Of a stretch of DNA of 64,000 bases, positions 37,201 to 54,606 are shown one piece after another; the first letter of the stretch is position 1; each line of letters begins with the position of its first letter. The stretch is from contig DATFFP010000050.1 in the NCBI GenBank assembly GCA_035249985.1, forward strand, positions 1-64,000. The letters are read 5' to 3'. The translations under genes and the position numbers were made by a program. Source of the stretch: JAICNG01 sp035249985. GTDB taxonomy: Bacteria > Gemmatimonadota > Gemmatimonadetes > Gemmatimonadales > Gemmatimonadaceae. A model generated the notes under the pieces. It saw nothing but the letters and a program-made list of their open reading frames with translations. It had not been told where the DNA came from and ran no database searches.

Positions 37201-40116
37201 CGCCTATGCGTGCGTATCCACTGCCCGCCGTCACCGTCCAGACGTCACGTCCAGCCGCGCGCAGGCCGTCGGCGACCTTGGCGCTGAGCCCGCAGTCATC
37301 TGCGAACAGGAGCACGGCACCCGCGTCGGGCGATGCGATCGCCGACGGCGTCGTTCGCCGCCACGACGGCTGGTACAACCACTGCGCCACATCCGGGCGC
37401 TTCCGCGGCGGTCCATCCTCCTCGACCATCATTGACACGCCCTTGCCGGGCGCGATCCAATGGCGCTGACGCTCGAAGGGATAGGTCGGCAGCGGAACGC
37501 GAACACGCCGGTCCTCGCCGTGCAGGGCACGCCAATCGACCTCGACACCGTGCGTCCACAACCGGCCGAGTGCTCCGAGCGCGAACGAGACGTCGGAGAC
37601 CTGTTCATCCGGGTGGCGCATCGACGGATAGATGCCGTGCGATGCCTGCTTCGCCGAGTGCTGGCGCGCCAGCGTCGTGAGCGTGCGCCCGGGGCCGACC
37701 TCGAGAAGCACGCGGCGCGCATCGGCGAGGAGCTCGCCGACACCGTCGGCGAAGCGAACCGTCTGCCGAAGGTGACGCACCCAATAGGTCGCGTCAGTCG
37801 CATCGGCGTCGCTGATCCACGTGCCGGTGACGTTGGAGACGAAGGGCACCTTTGGCGCGCTCAGCGCAATACCACGCACGAACGCGCCAAACTCCTGGAG
37901 AATCGGCTCCAGCATCGCCGAATGCGCGGCGACGTTGATGTGAATGCGTCGGCAGTCGATCTCCTGAGCGGCAAGCGTGCGCTCGAGCGTCTCGATCGCC
38001 TTCACCGGGCCGGAGGCGACGCACAGCTCGGGTGCGTTGATCGCGGCGATCGACAGCTCCGGGGGGAGCATGGGACGAAGCTCTTCAGCCGCGAGCGGAA
38101 CACTCAGCATCCCACCCTCAGCGAGCTGCTCGAACAGGCGACCGCGGACGGTGACGAGCGAGAGGGCGTCCTCCATCGAGAACACCCCGGCGATACACGC
38201 CGCCGTGTACTCGCCCATGCTGTGCCCGATCATCGCCTGAGGCGTGATCCCCCACGACATGAGCAGCTTCGCGAGGGCGAACTGCGTGCTGAAGAGCGCA
38301 GGGAGCGCGAGTGACGGACGCTCGAGCTCCAGGGTGGCGCGGGCGGCGTCCTCGGCGCGCGGGAAGACCAGAGGCGCGAGATCCACGCCGTGTCTCGTCT
38401 TCATGAACGCGAAGCAGCGATCGATCTCGGCGCGGTAGACAGGCTCGCTCTCATAGAGCTGCGCGCCCATCGTCGCGTGCTGCGCGCCACCGCCGGCGAA
38501 CATGAATGCGACGGCGGGCGCGCTATCACCCGCTTGCTGCGTGCCGACGCGCTTGGGATCGTTGCTCTCGAGCAGCTCGATCGCCTCACGTGCACTGGCG
38601 GCTGCCACTGCGCGGCGCTGGGCGAACGACTGCCGGCCCACCTGGAGCGTGAACGCAACGTCGGCGAGGGGCGTATCCGGATTGTCGCTCAGGAACCGGA
38701 CGAGGTTCGTCGTCGCCGCATCCAGCGCGCTCGGCGTCTTCGCCGACAGCACGAGGAGCTGCTGTGCGCGTGACGGCTCGTCCGACGGGTCGACGACCGG
38801 CGCTTCTTCGAGAATGATGTGCGCGTTCGTGCCACCGGCGCCGAGCGCGCTCACGCCGGCGCGGCGAGGGGCACCGGTCGACGTCCACTCGCGCAGCGTC
38901 GTATTCACGAAGAACGGGCTGCTCTCGAAGTCGCATGCCGGGTTCGGCCGCTCGAAGAACAGGCTCGGGGGAATCTGCTTGTTCTTGAGCGCGAGCACGG
39001 TCTTGATGAGACCCGCGGCGCCGGCGGCGGTGTCCAGGTGTCCGATGTTCGACTTCACCGACCCAATGGCGCAGTAGCCCGACTTGCGAGTCTTCGTGCG
39101 GAACGCCTGGGTGAGCGCGACGATCTCGATGGGGTCGCCGACCGGAGTGCCGGTGCCGTGGGCCTCTACGTACGTGATCGTTTCCGGATCGACCCCCGAG
39201 ATCGCGAGCGCTTCCGCGACGGCCTTCGCCTGTCCGTCGACGCTGGGTGCCAGATAACCGACCTTCATCGAGCCGTCGTTGTTGATCGCCGAGCCCTTGA
39301 TGATGGCGTGGATCGTGTCGCCGTCCGCGATGGCATCCACGGCGCGCCGCAATACGACGACACCGACGCCGCTGCCGAAGACGGTGCCCTCGGAGCTCTC
39401 GTCGAACGAGCGGCAATGCCCGTCGGGAGAGACGATCTCTCCTTCCTTGTAGACGTAGCCCGCGTAGTGCGGCTGCCGAACGGTCGAGCCGCCGGCGATC
39501 GCCATGTCGCACTCGCCGTTGAGCAGGCTCTGCACCGCCTGATGAATCGCGACGAGCGAGGTGGAGCACGCCGTCTGCACGTTTACGCTCGGACCCGTGA
39601 GGTTCATCAGGTACGAGACGCGCGTCGCGAGGAAATCCTTGTCGTTGCCGGTGTGACGCAGGAGGAAAAAGCCCACCTGCTGCACGAGCTGCGGGTTGGT
39701 CAGCAGATTGTTCATCATGTACATGCTGGCGCCGCATCCGGCGTAGACCCCGATGGAGCCGTCGAACGTCTGCGGCACGTGGCCGGCATGCTCCATCGCG
39801 GTCCAGCTGCATTCGATGAAATGCCGCTGCTGCGGATCCATGATCGATGCGTCCCGCGGGCTGAACCCGAAGAACGTCCCGTCGAACATCTCCATCTCGG
39901 GCAGCAGGAAGCCGGCCTTCACGTACTCCGGGTCGCGGAGCATCGCGGCGTCGACCCCAGCGCCTTCGAGCTGTTGATCGGTGAGCTGCGTGAGCGACTC
40001 GACGCCGTCGCGCAGGTTGTTCCAGTATTCCGCCAGATCGCGCGCCCCGGGGAAGCGTCCTGCCATCCCGACGACGGCGATATCAGTCTCGGCCACCATG
40101 GTTCCCTTCGGATTCG

Positions 40117-40120
<4 letters not shown>
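34289..40120 (-). CDS. Type I polyketide synthase module, KS-AT-KR-DH-A(C-subdomain)-ACP
   Basis: A 1943-residue module. KS (~10-435) has the triad Cys185 (TACSTS), His321 (EAHGTGT) and His361 (KSNIGH). AT (~540-840) has Ser634 (GHSMGEY) and AAHSAM, consistent with malonyl-CoA. KR (~905-1330) has TGGLGGIG, Ser1304 and Tyr1317. DH (~1365-1645) has His1399 (LLDGHRIRGG) and Asp1567 (HPAMLDVA). Then comes only the C-terminal piece of an adenylation domain (~1730-1820, LPLSNDGKIDRAALP) and a carrier with Ser1865 (GGHSLL). DH after KR is not the usual order. There is no thioesterase. The gene overlaps the NRPS stop by ATGA. It should extend the NRPS-bound chain by two carbons, giving a beta-hydroxy or enoyl product. 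Confidence 0.93.
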
Positions 40121-47709
<7,589 letters not shown>

Positions 47710-48002
47710 GTCGCTAGCGGTTGAGGCGGGAGACGAGAGGATTCTGCGACTGCGGCTCGTAGGCGCTCACGCCACCGATGCCGCGCGCGACGGTTTCGCA
47801 AGAACCGAGCGCTCGGCAGCCACTGCGCTAGGAAGGCTCTAAAGTATTGCTATTGTGAGAGATATGTGCCGCGTGGCCGACGGGAAATGCGTGCCACGTG
47901 CGGGCCCGTGTGGCAGGTGCGCAACGAGACCCGGCCCTGCGCAACACATGATGAAGTGGTTCCACACTTCCAGCCCCCGCGCGATTCGGCGGGGGCGTAA
48001 GA
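47710..48002. other. Intergenic region ahead of the NRPS operon
   Basis: Holds the presumed NRPS promoter (minus strand) and the terminator-like hairpin of the acyltransferase gene. No small gene or riboswitch is recognisable. A partial inverted repeat around TGCCACGTGC (near 47890-47915) is imperfect and I do not assign it a function. Confidence 0.4.
47973..47996 (-). terminator. GC hairpin after acyltransferase gene
   Basis: GCCCCCGC (47973-47980) pairs perfectly with 47989-47996 across eight bases. It lies seven bases past the acyltransferase stop in its direction of transcription. No T-run follows, so it may be a factor-dependent or weak terminator separating the two leftward operons. 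Confidence 0.5.
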
Positions 48003-49322
48003 CTACCGCCCGCCGCTTCCTTCCTCGATCAACGCCACCGACGTCGCGCGGGGGGGCGCGTTGGAGCTGAGGCTGCCGAGGTCGGCGCCAGCGGCGACCG
48101 AAACGGGCGGTTCGGCAGTCACGCCGGCCTTGGAGACGCGGACGCGCTCGTACGGGAAGAAGCGCTTGAGGGCGAGAATCCGCTTCTCGAACAGGTGCCA
48201 GCTCGCGAACGCGATCGCATACGACACCCCGATGCCGAACGCGACCATCGCGAGCTGCGCGGGAAGCTGCGACCCCACGATGACCGGGAAGCCGCCGCGG
48301 TTGGCCAGGATCTGGTTCTGAAGGATGTCGCGCACCAGGATGTGCACGAGGTACAAGGCATAGCTGTACTTCCCGAACGCCATGAGCGTGCGCGACGTCA
48401 ACACTCGCGTGGCGACGTGACCGGCCGGCGCCGCCACCGCCTTGCCGAGCATGGCGGCGAAGAAGAGCGCGAGCGCCGGATACCCGAACGTCTGAACCGG
48501 GAAATCGAGCGTCGGCAGCATGCTGAGTCCCTTGACCGGCCCGCTCCAGAACATCACGAGGATCAGGACGATGGCGCTGCCCGCCGCCACCGGATTCAGA
48601 TACTTCGCCGCGAGCCGCGCGCCCTCACGATCGCGAACGAGAACCGCCAGAAGGCCGCCGGCCGCGAGCGCATCGATACGGGCCGGCATCAAGGCGTACG
48701 CGGCGATGTCGTTCCCTGCGACGAAGTGAAGGACGAGGCGCGTCCCGATCGCGACCGCGATCGAGCCGAGGCAGAGCTGGATGAGGCGACGCCGGCTCGC
48801 GAGCCACACCAGCAACGGCCAGAGCAGGTAGAACTGCTCCTCGATCGCCAGCGACCACAGGTGCGTGGTGTGCGCCGGCATCCCTTCCCAACCCGCGCGC
48901 GCGAAGAGGACGTTCGACAGATACGTCCACATCCACACCTGCTTCCCGATGTGATCGGCCGGTGAGGTTCGCAACAGCGGGATCACCGCGAAGATCACGA
49001 TCAGGAAGGCATAATAGAGCGGAAAGATCCGCAGCGACCGCCGCATGTAGAAGTTGCGGAAGTAATGCGGGCCCCCCTTCGCGTCATACAGGATTCCGGT
49101 AATGAGGAACCCGGAGAGAACGAAGAACAGATCGACCCCGATCCACCCCGTTTCCGAGAGCTGCCAGAAGACGCGCTCCCCACCGGTACGCGGCGACAGA
49201 AAGACGAAATGCAGCCACATGACCATGAGCACCGCTATTCCGCGGAGCCCATCGAGGGCCGGAATGTGCGGGCGACCCGCGCGCTCGAAGAGCGTGTCCC
49301 CGCGGGCGTCGATCTGCGCCAT
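48003..49322 (-). CDS. Acyltransferase family 3 (OafA/YrhL type)
   Basis: A 439-residue integral membrane protein from ATG 49322, preceded by AAAGGA. The family motifs are HIPALDGLRGIAVLMVMWLHF (R/H pair), DLFFVLSGFLITGIL, NFYMRRSLRIFPLYY and LWSLAIEEQFYLLWPL. There are ten or so helices, and a cytoplasmic Ser/Ala-rich tail of about 50 residues. It should transfer an acyl group, often acetyl, from CoA to a sugar or glycolipid. It begins 20 bases after the phosphopantetheinyl transferase stop, so the two are co-transcribed. Confidence 0.88.
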   Translation of the reverse strand: MAQIDARGDTLFERAGRPHIPALDGLRGIAVLMVMWLHFVFLSPRTGGERVFWQLSETGWIGVDLFFVLSGFLITGILYDAKGGPHYFRNFYMRRSLRIFPLYYAFLIVIFAVIPLLRTSPADHIGKQVWMWTYLSNVLFARAGWEGMPAHTTHLWSLAIEEQFYLLWPLLVWLASRRRLIQLCLGSIAVAIGTRLVLHFVAGNDIAAYALMPARIDALAAGGLLAVLVRDREGARLAAKYLNPVAAGSAIVLILVMFWSGPVKGLSMLPTLDFPVQTFGYPALALFFAAMLGKAVAAPAGHVATRVLTSRTLMAFGKYSYALYLVHILVRDILQNQILANRGGFPVIVGSQLPAQLAMVAFGIGVSYAIAFASWHLFEKRILALKRFFPYERVRVSKAGVTAEPPVSVAAGADLGSLSSNAPPRATSVALIEEGSGGR

Positions 49323-49342
49323 CGTCAGGTCCTTTCCAGCAA

Positions 49343-50164
49343 TCACGGTCTGCGCCCCATGGAAGTGGCCGCGCTGAACTGCCACGTGCTCAACCGCACG
49401 TTGCGCCGTCGCACTGCGAGCGCCCCGACGTATCCGGGAGCGGGCTCGAGCGCTTCCATCGTCCACGACGCGGCGACGCGCGCCGAGCCGCTCACGCGGC
49501 AGAGCTGTGCCGGAGCATCAGGGGCGAGCGTGACCTCGAACGCCTGGAGCGGCGCGCTCAGGCCGGTGCCGACCGCCTTGATGAACGCCTCCTTCCGCGT
49601 CCAGCAGTTGAAGAACGTCTCACTCACTCGCGCCGCGGGAACCGCATGCAGCACTCGCCGCTCGGCGGGCGCGAAGCAGATCTCGGCGACGTCGAATGCG
49701 TCATCGAGGTCAGTGACCCGCTCGACGTCGACACCGACCGGGCGACCCGTCGTGACGGCGATCAACGCGACCGCCTCGCCGTGCGCCATGTTGAACGACA
49801 CGTCGGTGCGGTGCGCGAGCGACGGCTTGCCGAAGCGATCGCGGCGAAAGCGCAGGCTTTGCGCGGGCTTGCGGACGTACCGCGCCAGCACACGCCGGAG
49901 AACGCCATGCGAGACGATGTACCGGTCGCGATCGATCCGCCGGCGAAACCGCGAGGCACGATCGCGTTCCTCGTCGTCGAGCAGCATCGCCATCTCGCGA
50001 ATGACGGACGCGTCGCGATCGAGCTGCGCGGCCCATACGTGCACCTCATCCTCGGCAACCTGAAGCTCGCCCGACGGGCCAGTCGGCCACGAGAGGCGGA
50101 GGGCCGTCCCGAATCCAGCCGAGACGTCCCGTGACTCGAGCATGGACGACGCAATGCTCAGCAT
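49343..50164 (-). CDS. 4'-phosphopantetheinyl transferase (Sfp type)
   Basis: A 273-residue enzyme that loads phosphopantetheine from CoA onto carrier-protein serines. VGVDVERV and FFNCWTRKEAFIKAVGTGL are the two signature motifs (Mg-binding acids and WxxKEA). RFRRDRFGKPSL and VSFNMAHGEAVALIAV fit the Sfp N-half. The ATG at 50164 overlaps the SGNH stop by seven bases; a second ATG lies at 50143. It is the natural activator for the carriers of the NRPS (Ser1024, Ser2453) and PKS (Ser1865) encoded just downstream on the same strand. Confidence 0.92.
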   Translation of the reverse strand: MLSIASSMLESRDVSAGFGTALRLSWPTGPSGELQVAEDEVHVWAAQLDRDASVIREMAMLLDDEERDRASRFRRRIDRDRYIVSHGVLRRVLARYVRKPAQSLRFRRDRFGKPSLAHRTDVSFNMAHGEAVALIAVTTGRPVGVDVERVTDLDDAFDVAEICFAPAERRVLHAVPAARVSETFFNCWTRKEAFIKAVGTGLSAPLQAFEVTLAPDAPAQLCRVSGSARVAASWTMEALEPAPGYVGALAVRRRNVRLSTWQFSAATSMGRRP

Positions 50165-51438
50165 CCGTTGCCCTGCTCGCTCGCGCAGGCGAGCTGCGCG
50201 TCCTGCCGGATCACCGGCAGGAGCTTGTCCGCGACGTGGCGCGCGAGCAGCTCGTTGCCGCGCGGCGTGAGGTGCACGTAATCGGTATAGATCTGCTCCT
50301 CGACGCCGGCGTAGATCCCGGTGAGGTCGATGAACTGCGCGCCCAGCTCCGATGCCATCGCCGTCTCGCGCTCGTTCACCATGGCCACGGCACGACGAAT
50401 GAACTCCTCGTAGTTGGGCAGGTACGACTCGACGTTGAACGCGAAGAGGCGCTGCTCCATGTCGGGCATCGGCTTGTGCCCGCGCTCGAGGATCAGCATC
50501 GGCTGCAGCATGAACACGGGGATGACGCCCGCATCGCGAAGGATGAGGGCCATTCGCCGCTGCATGGAGAGCGCGCTGCGGGGAAAGACCTGCTCGAGGT
50601 TGGCCATGGCGCGATCGACGTTCATCGGAGCGCGATTCCGCTCGATGAAGGGCGACGTCACGACCAGCTTGAGTGTGCGCAGCGAACGAATCGTCACGTA
50701 CGCCAGTGCGCTCCGGCGATAGAACCACCAGGCGTTCGCCCGCGCGAGTGCGCCGAGCGTGGGCTCACCAAGGATGCCCGAAGCCTGCGTCGTGTAGAGG
50801 AAGCTGCCGAACTGGTCGTGATCGGGAGTGGCGTGAAAAAAGTCGTTGTAGCCGTCGAGGAACAGCACCATGTCCGGGTCGTAGCCCAGAATGGTCTGGT
50901 TCAGGTAGATCAGATGGTGATGCGTCCACGTGCTGGTGATCGCGGCGTTGATCACCTCGATCTCTCTTCCAGGAAGCGCTTCGCCGAGGACGCGCTCCAG
51001 GTACGCGTCGATCGTCTCGGTGTTCTTGATGACGGCGAAATCGCGCTGGAGGTGCGGCCACAACCCGCCCGTTCCGTAGGCGGTCGACCCGCCCATCAGG
51101 AAGATGCGGTACGTGTTGGCGGGCTTCGTCTTCGACACCTCGCCGGTGCGCCGGAATCCGACCGAGTTGTGCTGGACGCCGCGCGTGTCGACGAAATTCC
51201 GCGCCGGCAGAATGTTCTTGTAGGGGTCGAACTCGAACTCGTAGAGATGCTCGCCGTCGTACCCGCGCGACACGCGGAGGTAGAGCCCCGCGATCAGCTC
51301 GAGCACGACGAGCACGACCACGGTGAGGATCGCGCTGAAGAGGATGCGCTTCCGCCGTGACAACACGATCGGTGGGCGTTGCGGGGTGTCGGGCGGCCGC
51401 AGTGGCTCGGCCGACGGAGGTGCGCTTACGGCGGTCAT
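50158..51438 (-). CDS. SGNH/GDSL-like hydrolase, membrane-anchored
   Basis: A 426-residue protein with a transmembrane helix near residue 35 (ILFSAILTVVVLVVLELIAG) and an SGNH domain: RIFLMGGSTAYGTGG (Ser block), NAAITSTWTHHHLIYL, VLFLDGYNDFFHA (Asn block) and YTDYVHLTPRGNELLARH (Asp/His block). The ATG overlaps the upstream aminotransferase stop by four bases. The similar protein at 18255 belongs to the EPS section. Likely an extracytoplasmic esterase or acyl-transfer partner. Confidence 0.82.
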   Translation of the reverse strand: MTAVSAPPSAEPLRPPDTPQRPPIVLSRRKRILFSAILTVVVLVVLELIAGLYLRVSRGYDGEHLYEFEFDPYKNILPARNFVDTRGVQHNSVGFRRTGEVSKTKPANTYRIFLMGGSTAYGTGGLWPHLQRDFAVIKNTETIDAYLERVLGEALPGREIEVINAAITSTWTHHHLIYLNQTILGYDPDMVLFLDGYNDFFHATPDHDQFGSFLYTTQASGILGEPTLGALARANAWWFYRRSALAYVTIRSLRTLKLVVTSPFIERNRAPMNVDRAMANLEQVFPRSALSMQRRMALILRDAGVIPVFMLQPMLILERGHKPMPDMEQRLFAFNVESYLPNYEEFIRRAVAMVNERETAMASELGAQFIDLTGIYAGVEEQIYTDYVHLTPRGNELLARHVADKLLPVIRQDAQLACASEQGNGC

Positions 51439-52667
51439 GGAACTCCCACTTCGGAACGTCGATAGGTGGACACGGGCGTGCTGGTGCCGATCATGCGAAG
51501 GCGCGGCTCGTTGAGCCATCGCTCGCAGGCCGCGAGGTCACGCTCATCGACCCATTCGTGCGTCGGAAGCGTGAACAGCGAGCGGACGAGCTCATCGGCC
51601 CCGGGATGCCTGCGGCCGCCGGGCGCGACGATCGGCCAGAGCTCGGACATGTCGTGGAGCGCGCGAGGATACGGCCGCACGATGCCTAACGCGGGCGCGG
51701 GGGAGCGAGCTCCGGCGTCGAGCACCGCCATCCGCAGGAAGCCGGGCGTCCCGCCCGACACGACGCGGATCGGTCGAACCGAGCGGGCGTTCCGCGCGAG
51801 CGTCGTCAACGTGAATCCGTTCGCTCGACGACGCTCGACCGCGTCGTCGACCTCGTCCCACGCGGCCCGGAGCATCCGAACGGCGGCATTGGACATCGCG
51901 CGCGGCTCGTGCGCGGGCCGATAGACCATCTCGCCCAGGCGAAGACCCGGGATTGCGCACGGAATCGCATAGACGGAGGGACGGCCGAGCGCCCACTGCG
52001 CGGCGAGACTCGCGAGCGGAGCCCACCCCTGGGCGGGGCTCACGAGCAGATCCTCGGCGGCGCGGATCACGTCGGCCCACGCGTCGCTCGCGGCGAGCAA
52101 CGCCCCGCCGCCTCCGCACGTCACTCCCTTGCCTCGGCCGAAGCTGAGGACGGTGAGATCGCCAAAGGAGCCCAGCGGCTGTCCGTGGAGCGCGCCGCCG
52201 ATACCCTGCGCGGCATCCTCGATGACCGGAACGCCGAAGTCGGCTGCGACCAGAGCGGCGCCCGCGACATCGGCCGGGTATCCGTAGAGATGTGCGACGA
52301 CGACCGCTTCGACACCGCGAACGCAGGCCGCGCGCAGCGACGCCAGATCGGGACTGAGCGTGGACGGATCGACGTCGTAGAGCCGAACCCGCACACCCGC
52401 TTCGATCGCGGCGGCCACGAGATCCACGCATCCATACGCGGGGAACGCGACCGGCGCACGTGGTGCGGCCGTTAGGCGCAGCGCCAGCACCAGCGCCGAG
52501 GTGCCGGAGTCCGTCAACAAGGCGTCATGGGCGCCGAAGTGACGGGCAAGTCGCGACTCCAGCTCCTGGCGGTCCGGCACTCGACCCGTCGCGGTGACCG
52601 CGGCGGCGCGAGCGACGTCCGGCATGCGGACGGGCGAGTGGACGGGAAGCTGGCGGCGCAACGTCAC
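51435..52667 (-). CDS. DegT/DnrJ/EryC1 family PLP aminotransferase
   Basis: A 410-residue protein. GTG 52667 overlaps the deacetylase stop by four bases; an in-frame ATG lies at 52625. DALLTDSGTSALVLALRL, AYGCVDLVAAAIEAGV, VAHLYGYPAD and VIEDAAQGIGG fit the fold-I sugar aminotransferase pattern. LTVLSFGRGKGVTCGGGG contains the likely PLP lysine. Members convert keto-sugars to amino-sugars on nucleotide carriers. It may make an amino-sugar for the EPS or for a glycosylated peptide-polyketide. Confidence 0.82.
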   Translation of the reverse strand: MTLRRQLPVHSPVRMPDVARAAAVTATGRVPDRQELESRLARHFGAHDALLTDSGTSALVLALRLTAAPRAPVAFPAYGCVDLVAAAIEAGVRVRLYDVDPSTLSPDLASLRAACVRGVEAVVVAHLYGYPADVAGAALVAADFGVPVIEDAAQGIGGALHGQPLGSFGDLTVLSFGRGKGVTCGGGGALLAASDAWADVIRAAEDLLVSPAQGWAPLASLAAQWALGRPSVYAIPCAIPGLRLGEMVYRPAHEPRAMSNAAVRMLRAAWDEVDDAVERRRANGFTLTTLARNARSVRPIRVVSGGTPGFLRMAVLDAGARSPAPALGIVRPYPRALHDMSELWPIVAPGGRRHPGADELVRSLFTLPTHEWVDERDLAACERWLNEPRLRMIGTSTPVSTYRRSEVGVP

Positions 52668-53542
52668 GACGCGAAGGCGGAGAACGTGCGCATCGTCGCC
52701 GCTGGCGACGTCCGCATGAGACGCGCGATGGATGTGAAGCGGAATTCCGCGAGCAGCCGAAGCACCCGCTGGCGCGCCTGGCCGATGCCGCCATAGTGCC
52801 GCAGGCGCTGAAGCGCGGGCACCGGCAGCCTCGGCTGGTTGGGATCGACTTCCCACGGATGGATGTAGAACGTCGCCGGCGTGCCGCGGCGCGCGTACGA
52901 GGCGAGTGCGGCTCGGGTCACCGCATATGGAAAGTGTCGGAAGTATCCGCCACCGGCCGCGGGGAGCTGCGCGCCTGCGACCGTGAGCACCGTCAACGGG
53001 AACTCGAGGAGCGTTCCGCCGCGGCGCGCGATCTCGTGCGGATGCTGCGGCGTACCGGGGTAGCCGTACCCGGGACGCCGAATCGGGAAGAGGCTCGAGT
53101 CGTAGCGGTATCCCTCCTCGAGGAGAACGTCGAAGGCCCACTCGAGGCCGGGAACGAGCGAGAAGCTCGGCGCGCGAAAGCCGAATACCGGAGCCCCAGC
53201 CACCCACTCGAGCGCATCCTTGGAGGACCGGATCTCTTCGCGAAACTCCGAACGGCTCAGCGACGTGAGCTTGCGATGCGACCAGCCGTGCGATGCGATC
53301 TCGTGTCCCGCGTCATGGATGCGCCGGATGAGGCCCGCGTGCTGCGCCACGAGACACCCGAGAACGAAGAACGTCCCGCGCGCCTGATGCTGCTCGAGGG
53401 CCTCGAGCAGCCAGTCGACGCTGGCGGCGACTCGCGATGGAAACTCCGGCCAGCGCGCGCGATCGATGGACCCATCGAATGCGCTGACCTGGAAATACTC
53501 TTCCACGTCTACGGAGAAGACGTGGGGGGCTGTCTCGTGCAT
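52664..53542 (-). CDS. XrtA/PEP-CTERM-type polysaccharide deacetylase
   Basis: A 292-residue protein of the subfamily that accompanies exosortase loci: it opens VFSVDVEEYFQVSAFDGSI, then RGTFFVLGCLVAQHAGLIRR, HEIASHGWSHRKLTSLSR and the RAPSFSL motif. The C-terminal FPLTVLTVAGAQLPAAGGGY and TPATFYIHPWEVDPNQPR are typical of this group. It probably de-N-acetylates an exopolysaccharide. First gene of the leftward operon that contains the phosphopantetheinyl transferase. Confidence 0.88.
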   Translation of the reverse strand: MHETAPHVFSVDVEEYFQVSAFDGSIDRARWPEFPSRVAASVDWLLEALEQHQARGTFFVLGCLVAQHAGLIRRIHDAGHEIASHGWSHRKLTSLSRSEFREEIRSSKDALEWVAGAPVFGFRAPSFSLVPGLEWAFDVLLEEGYRYDSSLFPIRRPGYGYPGTPQHPHEIARRGGTLLEFPLTVLTVAGAQLPAAGGGYFRHFPYAVTRAALASYARRGTPATFYIHPWEVDPNQPRLPVPALQRLRHYGGIGQARQRVLRLLAEFRFTSIARLMRTSPAATMRTFSAFAS

Positions 53543-53766
53543 GCCGCGGATGAGGGGTTCGGGACAGCCCGGGGCAGAAGCAGTTAGCTTGCCATGCCTG
53601 GTGCATGGTTTGACGCCCTACCTCCGCATGCACGAAGCGCTTAGCTCGCCGACGGTTACGCCGCCGCCACGATTTGCCCGGGGTTGGGCGGCCAGCGGGG
53701 CCCCTGTTGTGCCGCCGCAACATGCCCGGAGTGACGCCTTCGGCGTTGCTTCGTCCCGTACAGGCA

Positions 53767-54399
53767 ATGAGACCGACGCGCGCGTGCGGCACCCAGCTCC
53801 TCGCCGCAACACTTCTGGCGCTAAGCGCCACGCCACTGGCGATACAAGCCGGCGCCGCGCAAACGGCATACGTCCTCGATCAGTCGACCTCCCGCGTCAC
53901 CTTCAAGGGGCGCGCGTTCCTCAGAACCATCACGGGCTGGAGCGGAGAGCTCGTGGGCCGGATCTCGATCCGGGGTGGCGACCTCGCATCGCTGCGCGGC
54001 GACGTGCGCTTTCCGGTCGCCTCGCTCGAGACCGATCCGTCGATACGGCCGCGTGAGCTGGCCGAGGTGTTCGGCGCCGATCGGAGCCCCGACATCATCT
54101 TCGCGGTGGATTCCGTCTCCCAGCGCAACGCCCTCGGCGAATGCCTGGTGCACGGGCATCTCACCATGAACGGGACGACGCGGGTGGTGACCTTCGTCGG
54201 CCGCACGCGCACGAAAGGCGACCGGGTCATCACCGAGGGAACGTCTCGCGTCGACCTCCGGCAGTGGCACATCCAGCCGCCGCGGCGGCTCGGGATGCGA
54301 ATGTCGCCCGACATCGTGCTGAGCTTCCGCGCCGAGTTCCGGCGGGGGCGGGGGCATCAGACGGCGCTCGCGCCTCCGGATGTCGACGAGATTCGCTGA
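53767..54399 (+). CDS. YceI-family periplasmic lipid-binding protein
   Basis: A 210-residue protein from ATG 53767 with a cleavable signal peptide (LLAATLLALSATPLAIQAGAAQ). A YceI-like lipocalin barrel follows: YVLDQSTSRVTFKGRAF, GDVRFPVASLETDP, RSPDIIFAVDSV, HGHLTMNGTTRVVTFVG. YceI proteins bind isoprenoid or amphiphilic molecules in the periplasm. Residues after ~190 are basic and non-conserved. A clear terminator follows. Confidence 0.82.
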   Translation: MRPTRACGTQLLAATLLALSATPLAIQAGAAQTAYVLDQSTSRVTFKGRAFLRTITGWSGELVGRISIRGGDLASLRGDVRFPVASLETDPSIRPRELAEVFGADRSPDIIFAVDSVSQRNALGECLVHGHLTMNGTTRVVTFVGRTRTKGDRVITEGTSRVDLRQWHIQPPRRLGMRMSPDIVLSFRAEFRRGRGHQTALAPPDVDEIR

Positions 54400-54451
54400 G
54401 ATGCCCGCGATCCTCTAGCGCGCCGCGTACGGACGCGTCATAGATACACAA

Positions 54452-54480
54452 CAGCGCCTCGCCACAGTTGCGGGGCGCTG
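54452..54480 (+). terminator. Intrinsic terminator after yceI-like gene
   Basis: CAGCGCC (54452-54458) pairs with GGCGCTG (54474-54480), extended inward by further pairs, and is followed by ATTTCGTTTT. It sits 52 bases after the YceI-like stop. Confidence 0.75.
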
Positions 54481-54606
54481 ATTTCGTTTTGGGCGGTCTG
54501 CGCCGTGAGGCGACGCCGAACGCGTGTCGCGACCGTGGCCCGCGTCCTGCGCGGGCACCGCGCGTTCGTTTCCAGTCGCCTCCTTCTCATTGAACTGACT
54601 TACGCC